Positions 32,293-40,145 of a stretch of 64,000 nucleotides of DNA are shown here, piece by piece (positions within the stretch are counted from its first letter, which is position 1; each line of letters begins with the position of its first letter). Origin of the DNA: Variovorax fucosicus (GTDB lineage Bacteria; Pseudomonadota; Gammaproteobacteria; Burkholderiales; Burkholderiaceae_C); NCBI RefSeq assembly GCF_030316825.1, contig NZ_JASZYU010000003.1:744001-808000 (forward strand), read 5' to 3'. The notes under the pieces were generated by a model that did not search any database, was not told the DNA's origin, and saw nothing but the letters and a program-made list of their open reading frames with translations. The translations under genes were made by a program, and so were the position numbers.

Positions 32293-33060
32293 ATGAACGC
32301 CACCACCCAGTCCGAAGTCCAGCAACTCGTCTCCGCCGAAGAATGGCAACTGCGCGTCGACCTCGCCGCCTGCTACCGCCTCGTTGCGCTGTACGGGTGG
32401 AGCGACCTGGTCTTCACGCACATCAGCGCGCGCGTGCCCGGCCCGGAACACCACTTCCTGATCAACCCCTATGGCCTGATGTTCGACGAGATCACGGCAT
32501 CGAGCCTGGTCAAGGTCGACCAGCAGTGCAACAAGGTGATCGACTCGCCCTACCCCGTCAACCCGGCCGGCTTCGTGATCCACAGCGCGGTGCATGCCGT
32601 GCGCGAAGACATCCAGTGCGTGCTGCACACCCACACCAAGGCCGGCATCGCCGTGAGCGCGCAGAAAAACGGCGTGCTGCCGATCAGCCAGCAATCGACC
32701 TTCGTGCTGGCCTCGCTGGCCTACCACGGCTATGAAGGCGTGGCGATCCGCGACGACGAGAAGGTGCGGCTGCAGGCCGACCTGGGCGAGGCCAACTTCC
32801 TCATGCTGCGCAACCATGGCCTGCTGACCTGCGGCAAGACCATCGCGGATGCTTTCCTCTCGATGTACACCTTCGAGAACACCTGCCAGATCCAGATCGC
32901 CGCGCAGTCGGGCGGCGGCGAACTCACGCAGGTGGATCCGCGCATCGTCGAAGGCGTCGGCCATGCGATGAAGGTGCAGACCGGCGGGCTCGGCGGCAGC
33001 TTCGTCTGGCCGTCGCTGATCCGCAAGCTCGACCGGATCGACCCGGGCTACAAGGACTGA
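32293..33060 (+). CDS. Class II aldolase/adducin-family protein
   Basis: 255 residues. Zn-dependent class II aldolase fold with the metal site HTHTKAG near residues 116-122 and the second His in LRNHGLLTCG near residue 174. The acidic catalytic region ISARVPGPEHHFLINPYG is typical of the adducin-like branch, which includes many enzymes with unknown substrates. RBS AAGGAG precedes the ATG. Its TGA overlaps the ATG of the next gene (TGATG), so expression is coupled. Aldol cleavage or decarboxylation of a hydroxy-acid is plausible but inferred. Confidence 0.85.
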   Translation: MNATTQSEVQQLVSAEEWQLRVDLAACYRLVALYGWSDLVFTHISARVPGPEHHFLINPYGLMFDEITASSLVKVDQQCNKVIDSPYPVNPAGFVIHSAVHAVREDIQCVLHTHTKAGIAVSAQKNGVLPISQQSTFVLASLAYHGYEGVAIRDDEKVRLQADLGEANFLMLRNHGLLTCGKTIADAFLSMYTFENTCQIQIAAQSGGGELTQVDPRIVEGVGHAMKVQTGGLGGSFVWPSLIRKLDRIDPGYKD

Positions 33061-33887
33061 TGCGCAGCATGCAACACCCTCTCTCCACCACCGCTTTCGC
33101 CCTTACCCGTCGCGCCGCGCTGCTGGCCGCGGCGCTCGCCCTGGCCGGCTGTGCCGGCATGGGCGCGAAGCCGGCGCCGAAGGAGATCAACGTCATGACC
33201 TCGGGCGGCTTTGCCGCCGCCTATGACGAGCTCCGCCCTGCCTACGAACGCCTGAGCGGCGACACCGTCAAGACCGCCTACGGCTCCTCGATGGGCGGTG
33301 CCGCCGACTCCATTCCGAGCCGCATGGCCCGAGGTGAACCGGTCGACGTGGTGATCCTCGCGCGCCCGGCGCTCGACGCGCTGGTGGCGCAGGGCAAGGT
33401 GGTGGCGGGCAGCCAGGTCGACCTGGTTCATTCGTTGATCGGTTTCTCGGTGAAGAAGGGCGCGCCCAAGCCCGACATCAGCACCGTCGAGGCCCTCAAG
33501 CGCACCTTGCTGGCAGCGCCGTCGATCGCGTATTCGGCCAGCGCCAGCGGCACCTACTACGAGACCGAGATGCTCAAAAACCTGGGCATCGAGGCCGAGG
33601 TCAAGCCCAAGAGCAAGCGCATCCTGAGCGAGCGGGTCGGCACCATCGTGGCGCGCGGCGAGGCCGCACTCGGCATGCAGCAGGTGAGCGAGCTGCTGCC
33701 CATCCCCGGTACCGATTTCGTCGGCGTGCTGCCGCCCGAGGTGCAGCGCATGACGGTGTTCTCGGCCGGCATCGCGACCACCTCGAAGGAGCCCGAAGCG
33801 GCGAAGAAGATGATCGCCTACTTCATCTCGCCGGCCGCCGAGCCGGTGATCAAGAAGAGCGGGCTGGAGCCGGCCCGCGCTCGCTGA
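33060..33887 (+). CDS. ModA-like periplasmic substrate-binding protein (orphan)
   Basis: 275 residues with an N-terminal signal ending in a lipobox-like LALAGC (Cys near 31). The mature protein is a type 2 periplasmic-binding fold resembling ModA: INVMTSGGFAAAYDELRPAYE, YGSSMGGAADSIPSRMARGEPVDVVI, GTYYETEMLKNLGI. No permease or ATPase gene is nearby, so it is an orphan binding protein. It may serve as a sensor, or feed a transporter encoded elsewhere. It overlaps the aldolase stop and ends 6 nt before the LysR gene. The ligand is unknown; an organic anion fits the context. Confidence 0.8.
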   Translation: MRSMQHPLSTTAFALTRRAALLAAALALAGCAGMGAKPAPKEINVMTSGGFAAAYDELRPAYERLSGDTVKTAYGSSMGGAADSIPSRMARGEPVDVVILARPALDALVAQGKVVAGSQVDLVHSLIGFSVKKGAPKPDISTVEALKRTLLAAPSIAYSASASGTYYETEMLKNLGIEAEVKPKSKRILSERVGTIVARGEAALGMQQVSELLPIPGTDFVGVLPPEVQRMTVFSAGIATTSKEPEAAKKMIAYFISPAAEPVIKKSGLEPARAR

Positions 33888-33893
33888 AGCGGC

Positions 33894-34820
33894 ATGGAGC
33901 TGCGCCAGCTGCGCTACTTCGTCAAGGTGTGCGAGTTGCGCAGCATGGGGCGCGCTGCGGTTGAGCTGGGCGTCGTCACTTCGGCGCTGAGCCAGCAGAT
34001 CAGCCGGCTCGAAAGCGAGCTGTCCACGCGCCTGCTGCAGCGCGCGTCGACCGGCGTCACGCCCACCGATGCCGGCATGGCCTTCCTGCACCAGGCCCAG
34101 CTGACGCTGCGCCATGCCGAAGGCGCGGTGCACGCCGCGCAGCAGGCGCGGCTGTCGGGCCACGTGAGCGTCGGGCTGGCACCGACCACGGCCTCGGTGC
34201 TCGGCGTGCCGCTGATGCAGGCCATGCGCGAGCGCTACCCCGACGTGCGGCTGCACATGGTGGAGGCGCTGTCGGGCCATCTGTCGACCATGCTGCAGGC
34301 GCGCCAGCTCGACCTGGCCGTGCTGTTCCAGACCCCCACGCCGCGGCGCTGGAGCGTCGCGCCCCTGCTCGACGAGAAGCTGTTCGTGATCTCCGCGCCG
34401 ACGCTGGCGCAGCGCCCCCTTGGCGCGAAGGTGCGGCTGTCGCAGCTCGCGGACGTGCCGCTCATCATGCCGAGCGCGAGCCACGGATTGCGCGCGGCGC
34501 TGACGGCCGCGTTCGCACGCGTGCGCGTCGCGCCGAACGTGGTAGCCGAAGTTGACGGCCTCGCGCTGCTGATGGACGCGGTGCGGGCCGGCCAGGGCGC
34601 CACCATCCAGCCGGGTGCAGCCACCGCCCGGCATTCGGCCGAGGACGTGGTGCGCTGCCAGATCACCGACGCGCACGTCGGGCGCCGCAACCTGCTCGTC
34701 AGCCTGTCGGACGACGAACTCTCGCCGGCGGCGCTCGCCGCGCGCGTGGTGATGGCCGACACCGCTCGCCGGCTGGTGCGCGACGGGCTCTGGATCGGCG
34801 CGCGTCTTCTCGAAAACTGA
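33894..34820 (+). CDS. LysR-family transcription regulator
   Basis: 308 residues. The N-terminal winged HTH (MELRQLRYFVKVCELRSMGR, then SALSQQISRLESEL) and the C-terminal effector domain are typical. The HTH style MELRQLRYFV is that of Nac/TcuR-like regulators of carboxylate catabolism. It is encoded inside the locus in the same direction, unlike the usual divergent LysR layout. It probably senses the substrate or an intermediate and activates tcuA and neighbours; this is inferred from position. Confidence 0.9.
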   Translation: MELRQLRYFVKVCELRSMGRAAVELGVVTSALSQQISRLESELSTRLLQRASTGVTPTDAGMAFLHQAQLTLRHAEGAVHAAQQARLSGHVSVGLAPTTASVLGVPLMQAMRERYPDVRLHMVEALSGHLSTMLQARQLDLAVLFQTPTPRRWSVAPLLDEKLFVISAPTLAQRPLGAKVRLSQLADVPLIMPSASHGLRAALTAAFARVRVAPNVVAEVDGLALLMDAVRAGQGATIQPGAATARHSAEDVVRCQITDAHVGRRNLLVSLSDDELSPAALAARVVMADTARRLVRDGLWIGARLLEN

Positions 34821-34836
34821 ACACCCGTTGCCTCAA

Positions 34837-34852
34837 CCGGCCTTTCGGCCGG
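34837..34852 (+). terminator. Hairpin between the LysR gene and tcuA
   Basis: CCGGCC and GGCCGG form a perfect 6-bp stem with a TTTC tetraloop in the 79-nt gap between the LysR stop and the tcuA start. It lacks a T tract, so it may be a weak terminator, attenuator or RNA processing site that lets tcuA be controlled separately. Confidence 0.35.
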
Positions 34853-34899
34853 CGCAGGACGTGCCTACAGTCTCCTGGAATCCCACGGAGACAAGAAGA

Positions 34900-36306
34900 T
34901 TGACCGATGTACTGGTGGTCGGCGGCGGCAACGCTGCACTGTGCGCGGCGCTGATGGCGCGCGAGGCCGGCGCGAGCGTGCTGCTGCTCGAATCCTCGCC
35001 CCGCGCCTGGCGCGGCGGCAACTCGCAGCACACCCGCAACCTGCGCTGCATGCACGACGCGCCGCAGGACGTGCTGATCGACGCCTACCCCGAAGAAGAG
35101 TATTGGCAGGACTTGCTCAAGGTGACGGGCGGTCTCACCGACGAGCACCTGGCCCGGCTCGCGATCCGCGCCTCGTCGGGCTGCCGCGACTGGATGCGCA
35201 GCCACGGCGTGCACTTCCAGCCGCCGCTGTCCGGCGCGCTGCATGTGGCACGCACCAACGCTTTCTTCATGGGCGGCGGCAAGGCACTGGTCAATGCCTA
35301 CTTTCGCAGCGCGGAGCGGCTCGGCGTGCAGATCCGCTACGACACACCGGTCGCGTCGATCGAACGCGACGGCGACCGCTTCGTGGCCGTGCGCACGGCC
35401 AGTGGTGAACGCATCACGGCAAGGAGCTGCGTGCTGGCGGCAGGCGGCTTCGAGTCGAACCGCGCATGGCTGCGCGAAGCCTGGGGCCAGAACGAGCGCG
35501 GCGAATGGCCGGCCGACAACTTCCTGATCCGCGGCACGCGCTTCAACGAAGGCGTGCTGCTCAAGCACATGATCGAGACCGGCGCCGATGCCATCGGCGA
35601 TCCGACGCAGGCGCACATGGTGGCGATCGATGCGCGCGCACCGCTGTACGACGGCGGCATCTGCACCCGCATCGACTGCGTCTCGCTCGGCGTCGTGGTG
35701 AACCGCGAAGGTGTTCGCTTCTACGACGAGGGCGAGGACTTTTGGCCCAAGCGCTACGCCATCTGGGGCCGGCTGGTGGCGCAGCAGCCGGGCCAGGTCG
35801 GCTATTCGATCATCGACCAGAAGGCGATCGGCCGCTTCATGCCGCCGGTGTTTCCCGGCACTATGGCCCACACCCTCGCCGAACTCGCCGGCAAGCTCGG
35901 CCTGCCCGAACAGGCGTTCGTACAGACGGTGGAGGCCTACAACACCGCCTGCCGTCCCGGCCACTTCGACCACACCGCACTCGACGACTGCCGCACCGAG
36001 GGCCTCGCCCCCGCCAAGACGCACTGGGCGCGCCCGCTCGACACACCGCCCTACTACGGCTACGCGCTGAAGCCCGGCATCACCTTCACCTACCTCGGGC
36101 TCAAGGTGAACGACGAGGCCGCCGTGCATTTCGGCGGCCGGCCCAGCCCCAACCTCTTCGTGGCTGGCGAGATGATGGCTGGCAACGTGCTCGGCAAGGG
36201 CTACACCGCCGGCGTCGGCATGGCGATCGGCACGGCCTTCGGCCGCATCGCCGGCACGCAGGCGGCACTGGCAGCAAAGACCGAGGCCGCACATGCGAGC
36301 GCTTGA
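34900..36306 (+). CDS. tcuA: TcuA-like FAD-dependent tricarballylate dehydrogenase
   Basis: 468 residues from a TTG start at 34900, preceded by CGGAG 9 nt upstream. The FAD-binding motif DVLVVGGGNAALCAALMARE begins right after this start, which supports it. Other family marks are SSPRAWRGGNSQHTRN near residue 30, a C-terminal GNVLGKGYTAGVGMAIGTAFG, and PYYGYALKPGITFTYLGL. TcuA oxidises tricarballylate to cis-aconitate at the membrane. The gene overlaps tcuB by 14 nt. Substrate assignment follows family and partner; related carboxylates are possible. Confidence 0.88.
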   Translation: MTDVLVVGGGNAALCAALMAREAGASVLLLESSPRAWRGGNSQHTRNLRCMHDAPQDVLIDAYPEEEYWQDLLKVTGGLTDEHLARLAIRASSGCRDWMRSHGVHFQPPLSGALHVARTNAFFMGGGKALVNAYFRSAERLGVQIRYDTPVASIERDGDRFVAVRTASGERITARSCVLAAGGFESNRAWLREAWGQNERGEWPADNFLIRGTRFNEGVLLKHMIETGADAIGDPTQAHMVAIDARAPLYDGGICTRIDCVSLGVVVNREGVRFYDEGEDFWPKRYAIWGRLVAQQPGQVGYSIIDQKAIGRFMPPVFPGTMAHTLAELAGKLGLPEQAFVQTVEAYNTACRPGHFDHTALDDCRTEGLAPAKTHWARPLDTPPYYGYALKPGITFTYLGLKVNDEAAVHFGGRPSPNLFVAGEMMAGNVLGKGYTAGVGMAIGTAFGRIAGTQAALAAKTEAAHASA

Positions 36307-37486
36307 AGCCCTGACGCGCGAAGCCAGCGCACTGGCCAACGGCACGCGCACTGGCGGCGCGGTGATCCCGATCCTGAGCGCACGAGAGGCCGAGGTCGGC
36401 CGCCAGATGCAGATCTGCAACGCCTGCCGCTACTGCGAGGGCTTCTGCGCGGTGTTCCCGGCCATGACGCGCCGGCTCGAGTTCGGCAAGGCCGACATCC
36501 ACTTCCTGGCCAATCTGTGCCACAACTGCGGCGCCTGCCTGCACGCATGCCAGTACGCGCCGCCGCACGAGTTCGCCGTCAATGTGCCGAAGGCGATGGC
36601 CGAGGTGCGCGGCCAGACCTACGCCGACTACGCGTGGCCGCCAGCGCTCGGAAAGCTCTACCAGCGCAACGGCCTCACGTTGTCGCTCGCGCTGGCCGCG
36701 GGGCTGGCGCTGTTCCTGATCCTGGGCGTGGCCGCCAACGGCTCGCTGTGGGGCAACGCGTTGCAGGGCAACTTCTACCGGCTGTTTCCGCACAACCTGC
36801 TGGTCGGCCTGTTCGCGCCGGTGTTCCTGTTCTCCGCGCTCGCGCTGGCCATGGGCGTGCGCCGCTTCTGGCGCGACGTGACGCCCGCCACCGGCGGAGC
36901 CGCGCTCAGCCCGCCCGCCGCGGCCGAGGCCGCCGATGCAGTGCTGCGCCTGAAGTACCTCGGCGGCGGCCACGGCGAGGGCTGCAACGAGGCGGACGAC
37001 GCCTTCACGCTGGCGCGCCGGCGTTTCCACCACCTCACGTTCTACGGCTTCCTACTGTGCTTTGCGGCCACCAGCGTGGCCACGCTCTACCACTATGTGT
37101 TCGGCTGGGTCGCACCCTACGAGTTGCCGAGCCTGCCCAAGCTGCTAGGCGTGGCCGGTGGCGTGAGCCTGATGGCCGGCACGGCCGGCCTGTGGTGGCT
37201 GAACCGCCGGCGCGATCCGCTGCACGGCGACGCCGCGCAGAAGCCGATGGATATGGGCTTCATCGCGCTGCTGTTCCTGACCAGCGCGAGCGGCCTCGCG
37301 CTCTGGCTGGGCCGCGGCACGCCGGCGCTGGCTTTGCTGCTGTGCCTGCACCTGGGCGCGGTGATGGCGCTGTTCGCCACCCTGCCCTACGGCAAGTTCG
37401 CGCACGGCATCTTCCGCACCGCGTCGCTGCTGCGCCACGCCATCGAAAAACGCCGGCCCAGCCCGATCGGCCTGGGCGCCGAATGA
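36293..37486 (+). CDS. tcuB: TcuB-like membrane electron-transfer protein (tricarballylate utilisation)
   Basis: 397 residues. Two 4Fe-4S clusters are visible near the N-terminus: C42-x2-C45-x2-C48-x3-C52 and C76-x2-C79-x2-C82-x3-C86. These are followed by a membrane domain with about six helices (for example GLTLSLALAAGLALFLILGVA and HLTFYGFLLCFAATSVATLY) with heme-ligand-like histidines. TcuB passes electrons from the FADH2 of TcuA to the quinone pool. It overlaps tcuA by 14 nt, indicating tight coupling. Confidence 0.9.
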   Translation: MRALEALTREASALANGTRTGGAVIPILSAREAEVGRQMQICNACRYCEGFCAVFPAMTRRLEFGKADIHFLANLCHNCGACLHACQYAPPHEFAVNVPKAMAEVRGQTYADYAWPPALGKLYQRNGLTLSLALAAGLALFLILGVAANGSLWGNALQGNFYRLFPHNLLVGLFAPVFLFSALALAMGVRRFWRDVTPATGGAALSPPAAAEAADAVLRLKYLGGGHGEGCNEADDAFTLARRRFHHLTFYGFLLCFAATSVATLYHYVFGWVAPYELPSLPKLLGVAGGVSLMAGTAGLWWLNRRRDPLHGDAAQKPMDMGFIALLFLTSASGLALWLGRGTPALALLLCLHLGAVMALFATLPYGKFAHGIFRTASLLRHAIEKRRPSPIGLGAE

Positions 37487-37580
37487 ATGACAACCGGGTC
37501 GCGGGACGCGGGCCGTGGTGGTGCACAGCAGGCGCGCAGCGGCATACACTGGCCGCTCCCCGACCCCACCTGGAGCCTGC

Positions 37581-37928
37581 ATGAAGCGACTCGCTGCCAC
37601 CCTCGCCCTGTTTGCGGCTTGCGCCACAACGCCGCTGCATGCGGCCACGCTCGAGACGCGCAGCTACACCGTCGAGATCACGCCGCTGTGCGGCGAGCGC
37701 GTGACCGACTGCGAGCAGTTCGCGTACGCCGGCACGCACAACCGCAACGGCAGCCGCATCAACCTGACCGGCAAGCCCGGCATGCGCGCCTGCCCGCCAG
37801 GCTGCGACCCAACCGGCTACCAGTTCTACAAAGGCAACGTGAGCTACTTCGTCGGCAGCGACGGCTGGCTGATCGTGCACGACGGCCGCAAGACCGTGCT
37901 GCGCGAACGCGGCACCTGGCGCAACTGA
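37581..37928 (+). CDS. Small exported Cys-containing protein (115 aa)
   Basis: Function not recognised. MKRLAATLALFAACATTPLHAA is a signal peptide with likely cleavage near residue 22. The mature part is about 93 residues with four cysteines in CGERVTDC and CPPGC, likely two disulfides in the periplasm. RHNRNG- and FYKGNVSYFVG-like segments suggest a small beta-sandwich. ATG 37581 follows TGGAG at 8 nt. It lies between tcuB and an orphan binding protein in the same direction. Confidence 0.6.
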   Translation: MKRLAATLALFAACATTPLHAATLETRSYTVEITPLCGERVTDCEQFAYAGTHNRNGSRINLTGKPGMRACPPGCDPTGYQFYKGNVSYFVGSDGWLIVHDGRKTVLRERGTWRN

Positions 37929-37941
37929 GCGGCGCAAGCGC

Positions 37942-38691
37942 ATGACGAGCACCGCACCCATCTCGCCCGACATCGCACGCGCCTTTGCACCGGCCGGCGT
38001 GCTGCGCGCCTCCATCAACCTCGGCAACCCGATCCTTGCCAACCGCGACAAGGCCAGCGGCGAGCCGGTCGGTGTCTCGATCGATCTGGCGCAAGCACTG
38101 GCCGGGCGGCTCGGGCTGCCGATCGAACTCGTGGTGTTCGACAAGGCCGCGCAGTCAGTCGATGCCGTGAAGAACGGCGCGGCCGACATCGGCTTCTTCG
38201 CGATCGATCCGGCGCGCGGCGAGGGCCTGCGCTTCAGCGCGCCCTACGTGTTGATCGAAGGCAGCTACCTGGTGCCGCAAGGCTCCGCCCTGGAGCACAA
38301 CGACGAAGTCGACCGCGCCGGAACGCGCGTGGCCGTGGGCTCGGGCAGCGCCTACGACCTGTTCCTGACCCGCGAACTGAAGCAGGCAACGATCGAGCGC
38401 GTGGCCAGCGCGCCGGCCGTGCTCGCGGCGCTGCTGGCCGGCCAGGTCGAAGTGGCCGCAGGCATCCGCAAGCTGCTGGAAGACTGGGCGCAGCAGCACG
38501 CTGCGCTTCGCCTTTTGCCCGGCCGCTTCATGGTGATCCAGCAGGCCATGGGCCTGCCCGCGGATCGCGGCGCCGACGCGGCCGCCGTGCTCGCCGACTT
38601 CGTGGAAGCCATGAAGGCGAGCGGCTTCGTGGCGGATTCGCTCCGGCGCCACGGCATCGTGGGCGGTACGGTCGCCCCTCCTTCCGCCTGA
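37942..38691 (+). CDS. Substrate-binding-domain protein lacking a signal peptide
   Basis: 249 residues of a type 2 periplasmic-binding fold of the amino-acid-binding family (SBP_bac_3): GVLRASINLGNPILANRD, GVSIDLAQALAGRLGLPIELVVFD, NGAADIGFFAIDPARGEGLRFSAPYV. The N-terminus MTSTAPISPDIARAFAP has no hydrophobic signal, and no better start upstream adds one. It may therefore act in the cytoplasm as a ligand-sensing or enzyme-like domain, or its signal may be lost. It follows the small exported protein by 13 nt. The ligand is unknown. Confidence 0.75.
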   Translation: MTSTAPISPDIARAFAPAGVLRASINLGNPILANRDKASGEPVGVSIDLAQALAGRLGLPIELVVFDKAAQSVDAVKNGAADIGFFAIDPARGEGLRFSAPYVLIEGSYLVPQGSALEHNDEVDRAGTRVAVGSGSAYDLFLTRELKQATIERVASAPAVLAALLAGQVEVAAGIRKLLEDWAQQHAALRLLPGRFMVIQQAMGLPADRGADAAAVLADFVEAMKASGFVADSLRRHGIVGGTVAPPSA

Positions 38692-38830
38692 ATACCGCGC
38701 GTTTTCCCTGATTTTCTGGACGGCTGATCGTCAGTTTCGGTTTCTACGATGAACAGCAGCACGGCATCCGGGCTGCATGTCCGGCACGCGACCGTGCCTT
38801 GTTCTTCCACCATCGAAGGAGACATCAGCC

Positions 38831-40129
38831 ATGCAGATCACCGGTATGTTGCAGGGCGCCCGCCTGCTCGAGTTCGCGGGCTTCCCCGCCTCCGAAGTGC
38901 TGGGGCCCGGCGCGAGTGAAGAAGAGATCAAGGCCCTGATCGACAAGTACGGCCTGATCTTCATCAAGCCCGTGTTCAAGGGCGGCATCGGCAAGAAGGG
39001 CAAGGCCGGCCTGCTGGGTCGCGCGAAAGACCTGCAGACCGCACTGGCCGAAAAAGAGCGTCTTTACTTCGCCGAGCACCAGGTCGGCCACGTCAAGGCC
39101 AAGGCCAACGGCGTGACCTTCGAGGCCGGTGTGCCGGCCAAGCACGAGGTGTATTTCTCGATCAGCGACTCGACCCGTTTCCGCGCGCCGATGATGACGC
39201 TCACGCACATGGGCGGCATGGACATCGAGGAGCTCGACAAGAGCCAGGTGGCGATGGTGCCGTTCGATCCGCTCACCGGGCTCAAGGCCTTCGTGGTGGC
39301 CAACGCGCTCACCGAGATCGGCGCACCGAAAGAAATCATCTCGCCGCTGGTGCAGCAGTTGCCCAAGCTGTGGGAGCTGTTCCACAACTTCGGCATGACC
39401 ACGCTGGAGCTCAACCCGATCCGCATGCGCGAGGACAAGAAGGGCCGGCTCACGCCGGTGGCCTGCGACTTCAAGTGCGGCTTCGACCGCGACGACCCGC
39501 GCTGGCTGCGGCTCAAGCTGCCGCCGCACCTGTTCGCCGCCGACTACTCCAGCTTCGAGCAGGAGATCAACACGCTGCGCACGCACCAGGGCCAGAGCGA
39601 CGTGTACGTGATCAACGACCGCGGCACGGTACTGGCGCCGACCTTCGGCGGCGGCGCCAACTCGCTGGTCACCGAGATGCTGGGCGACGACGCGATCATC
39701 AGTTCCGATTTCGGCGGCAACCCGCCCTACGAAAAGATGAAGGAGGTGGCGCGCATCTGCTTCAAGCACTGGCTGCGGCAGGCCAACGTGCTGTTCATCA
39801 TCGGCGGCAAGAGCAACAACACCGACATCTTCGAGACGCTGCGCGCCATGGCCGACGCGCTGCGCGAACACTTCAGTGCGCACGGGCCGACGCCGCTCTA
39901 CGTGGTGGTGGGCCGCGGCGGGCCGAACCTGGTGCGCGGCATGGGCGCGCTGCGCGACACCTGCGATGCTCTGGGCCTGCCCTACCGGCTGTTCGGCTTC
40001 GACTCCGACATGAGCGAAGTGATCCAGTTCGCCAAGAAGGTCGACACCTGGATGAAGGCCGGTGGCCGCGAACAAGTCGCGGCACGCCTGGGCATCACCG
40101 CCCCCGCCACAGCTCCCGTCACCGCCTGA
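38831..40129 (+). CDS. ATP-citrate-lyase/succinyl-CoA-synthetase beta-like subunit
   Basis: 432 residues. The N-terminal ATP-grasp part has KPVFKGGIGKKGKAGLLG near residues 38-55 and the metal-binding region LELNPIRMR near 192-200. The C-terminal citrate-binding-like domain has PTFGGGANSLVTEMLGDD, FGGNPPYEKM and VVVGRGGPNLVRGM. The organisation matches the small subunit of two-gene ATP-citrate lyase (SCS-beta plus citrate-binding domain). The start at 38831 has AAGGAGACATC upstream. The partner gene begins 16 nt downstream. It most likely activates a carboxylate with ATP and CoA; citrate itself is only one candidate. Confidence 0.8.
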   Translation: MQITGMLQGARLLEFAGFPASEVLGPGASEEEIKALIDKYGLIFIKPVFKGGIGKKGKAGLLGRAKDLQTALAEKERLYFAEHQVGHVKAKANGVTFEAGVPAKHEVYFSISDSTRFRAPMMTLTHMGGMDIEELDKSQVAMVPFDPLTGLKAFVVANALTEIGAPKEIISPLVQQLPKLWELFHNFGMTTLELNPIRMREDKKGRLTPVACDFKCGFDRDDPRWLRLKLPPHLFAADYSSFEQEINTLRTHQGQSDVYVINDRGTVLAPTFGGGANSLVTEMLGDDAIISSDFGGNPPYEKMKEVARICFKHWLRQANVLFIIGGKSNNTDIFETLRAMADALREHFSAHGPTPLYVVVGRGGPNLVRGMGALRDTCDALGLPYRLFGFDSDMSEVIQFAKKVDTWMKAGGREQVAARLGITAPATAPVTA

Positions 40130-40145
40130 AGCACGAGGACACATC

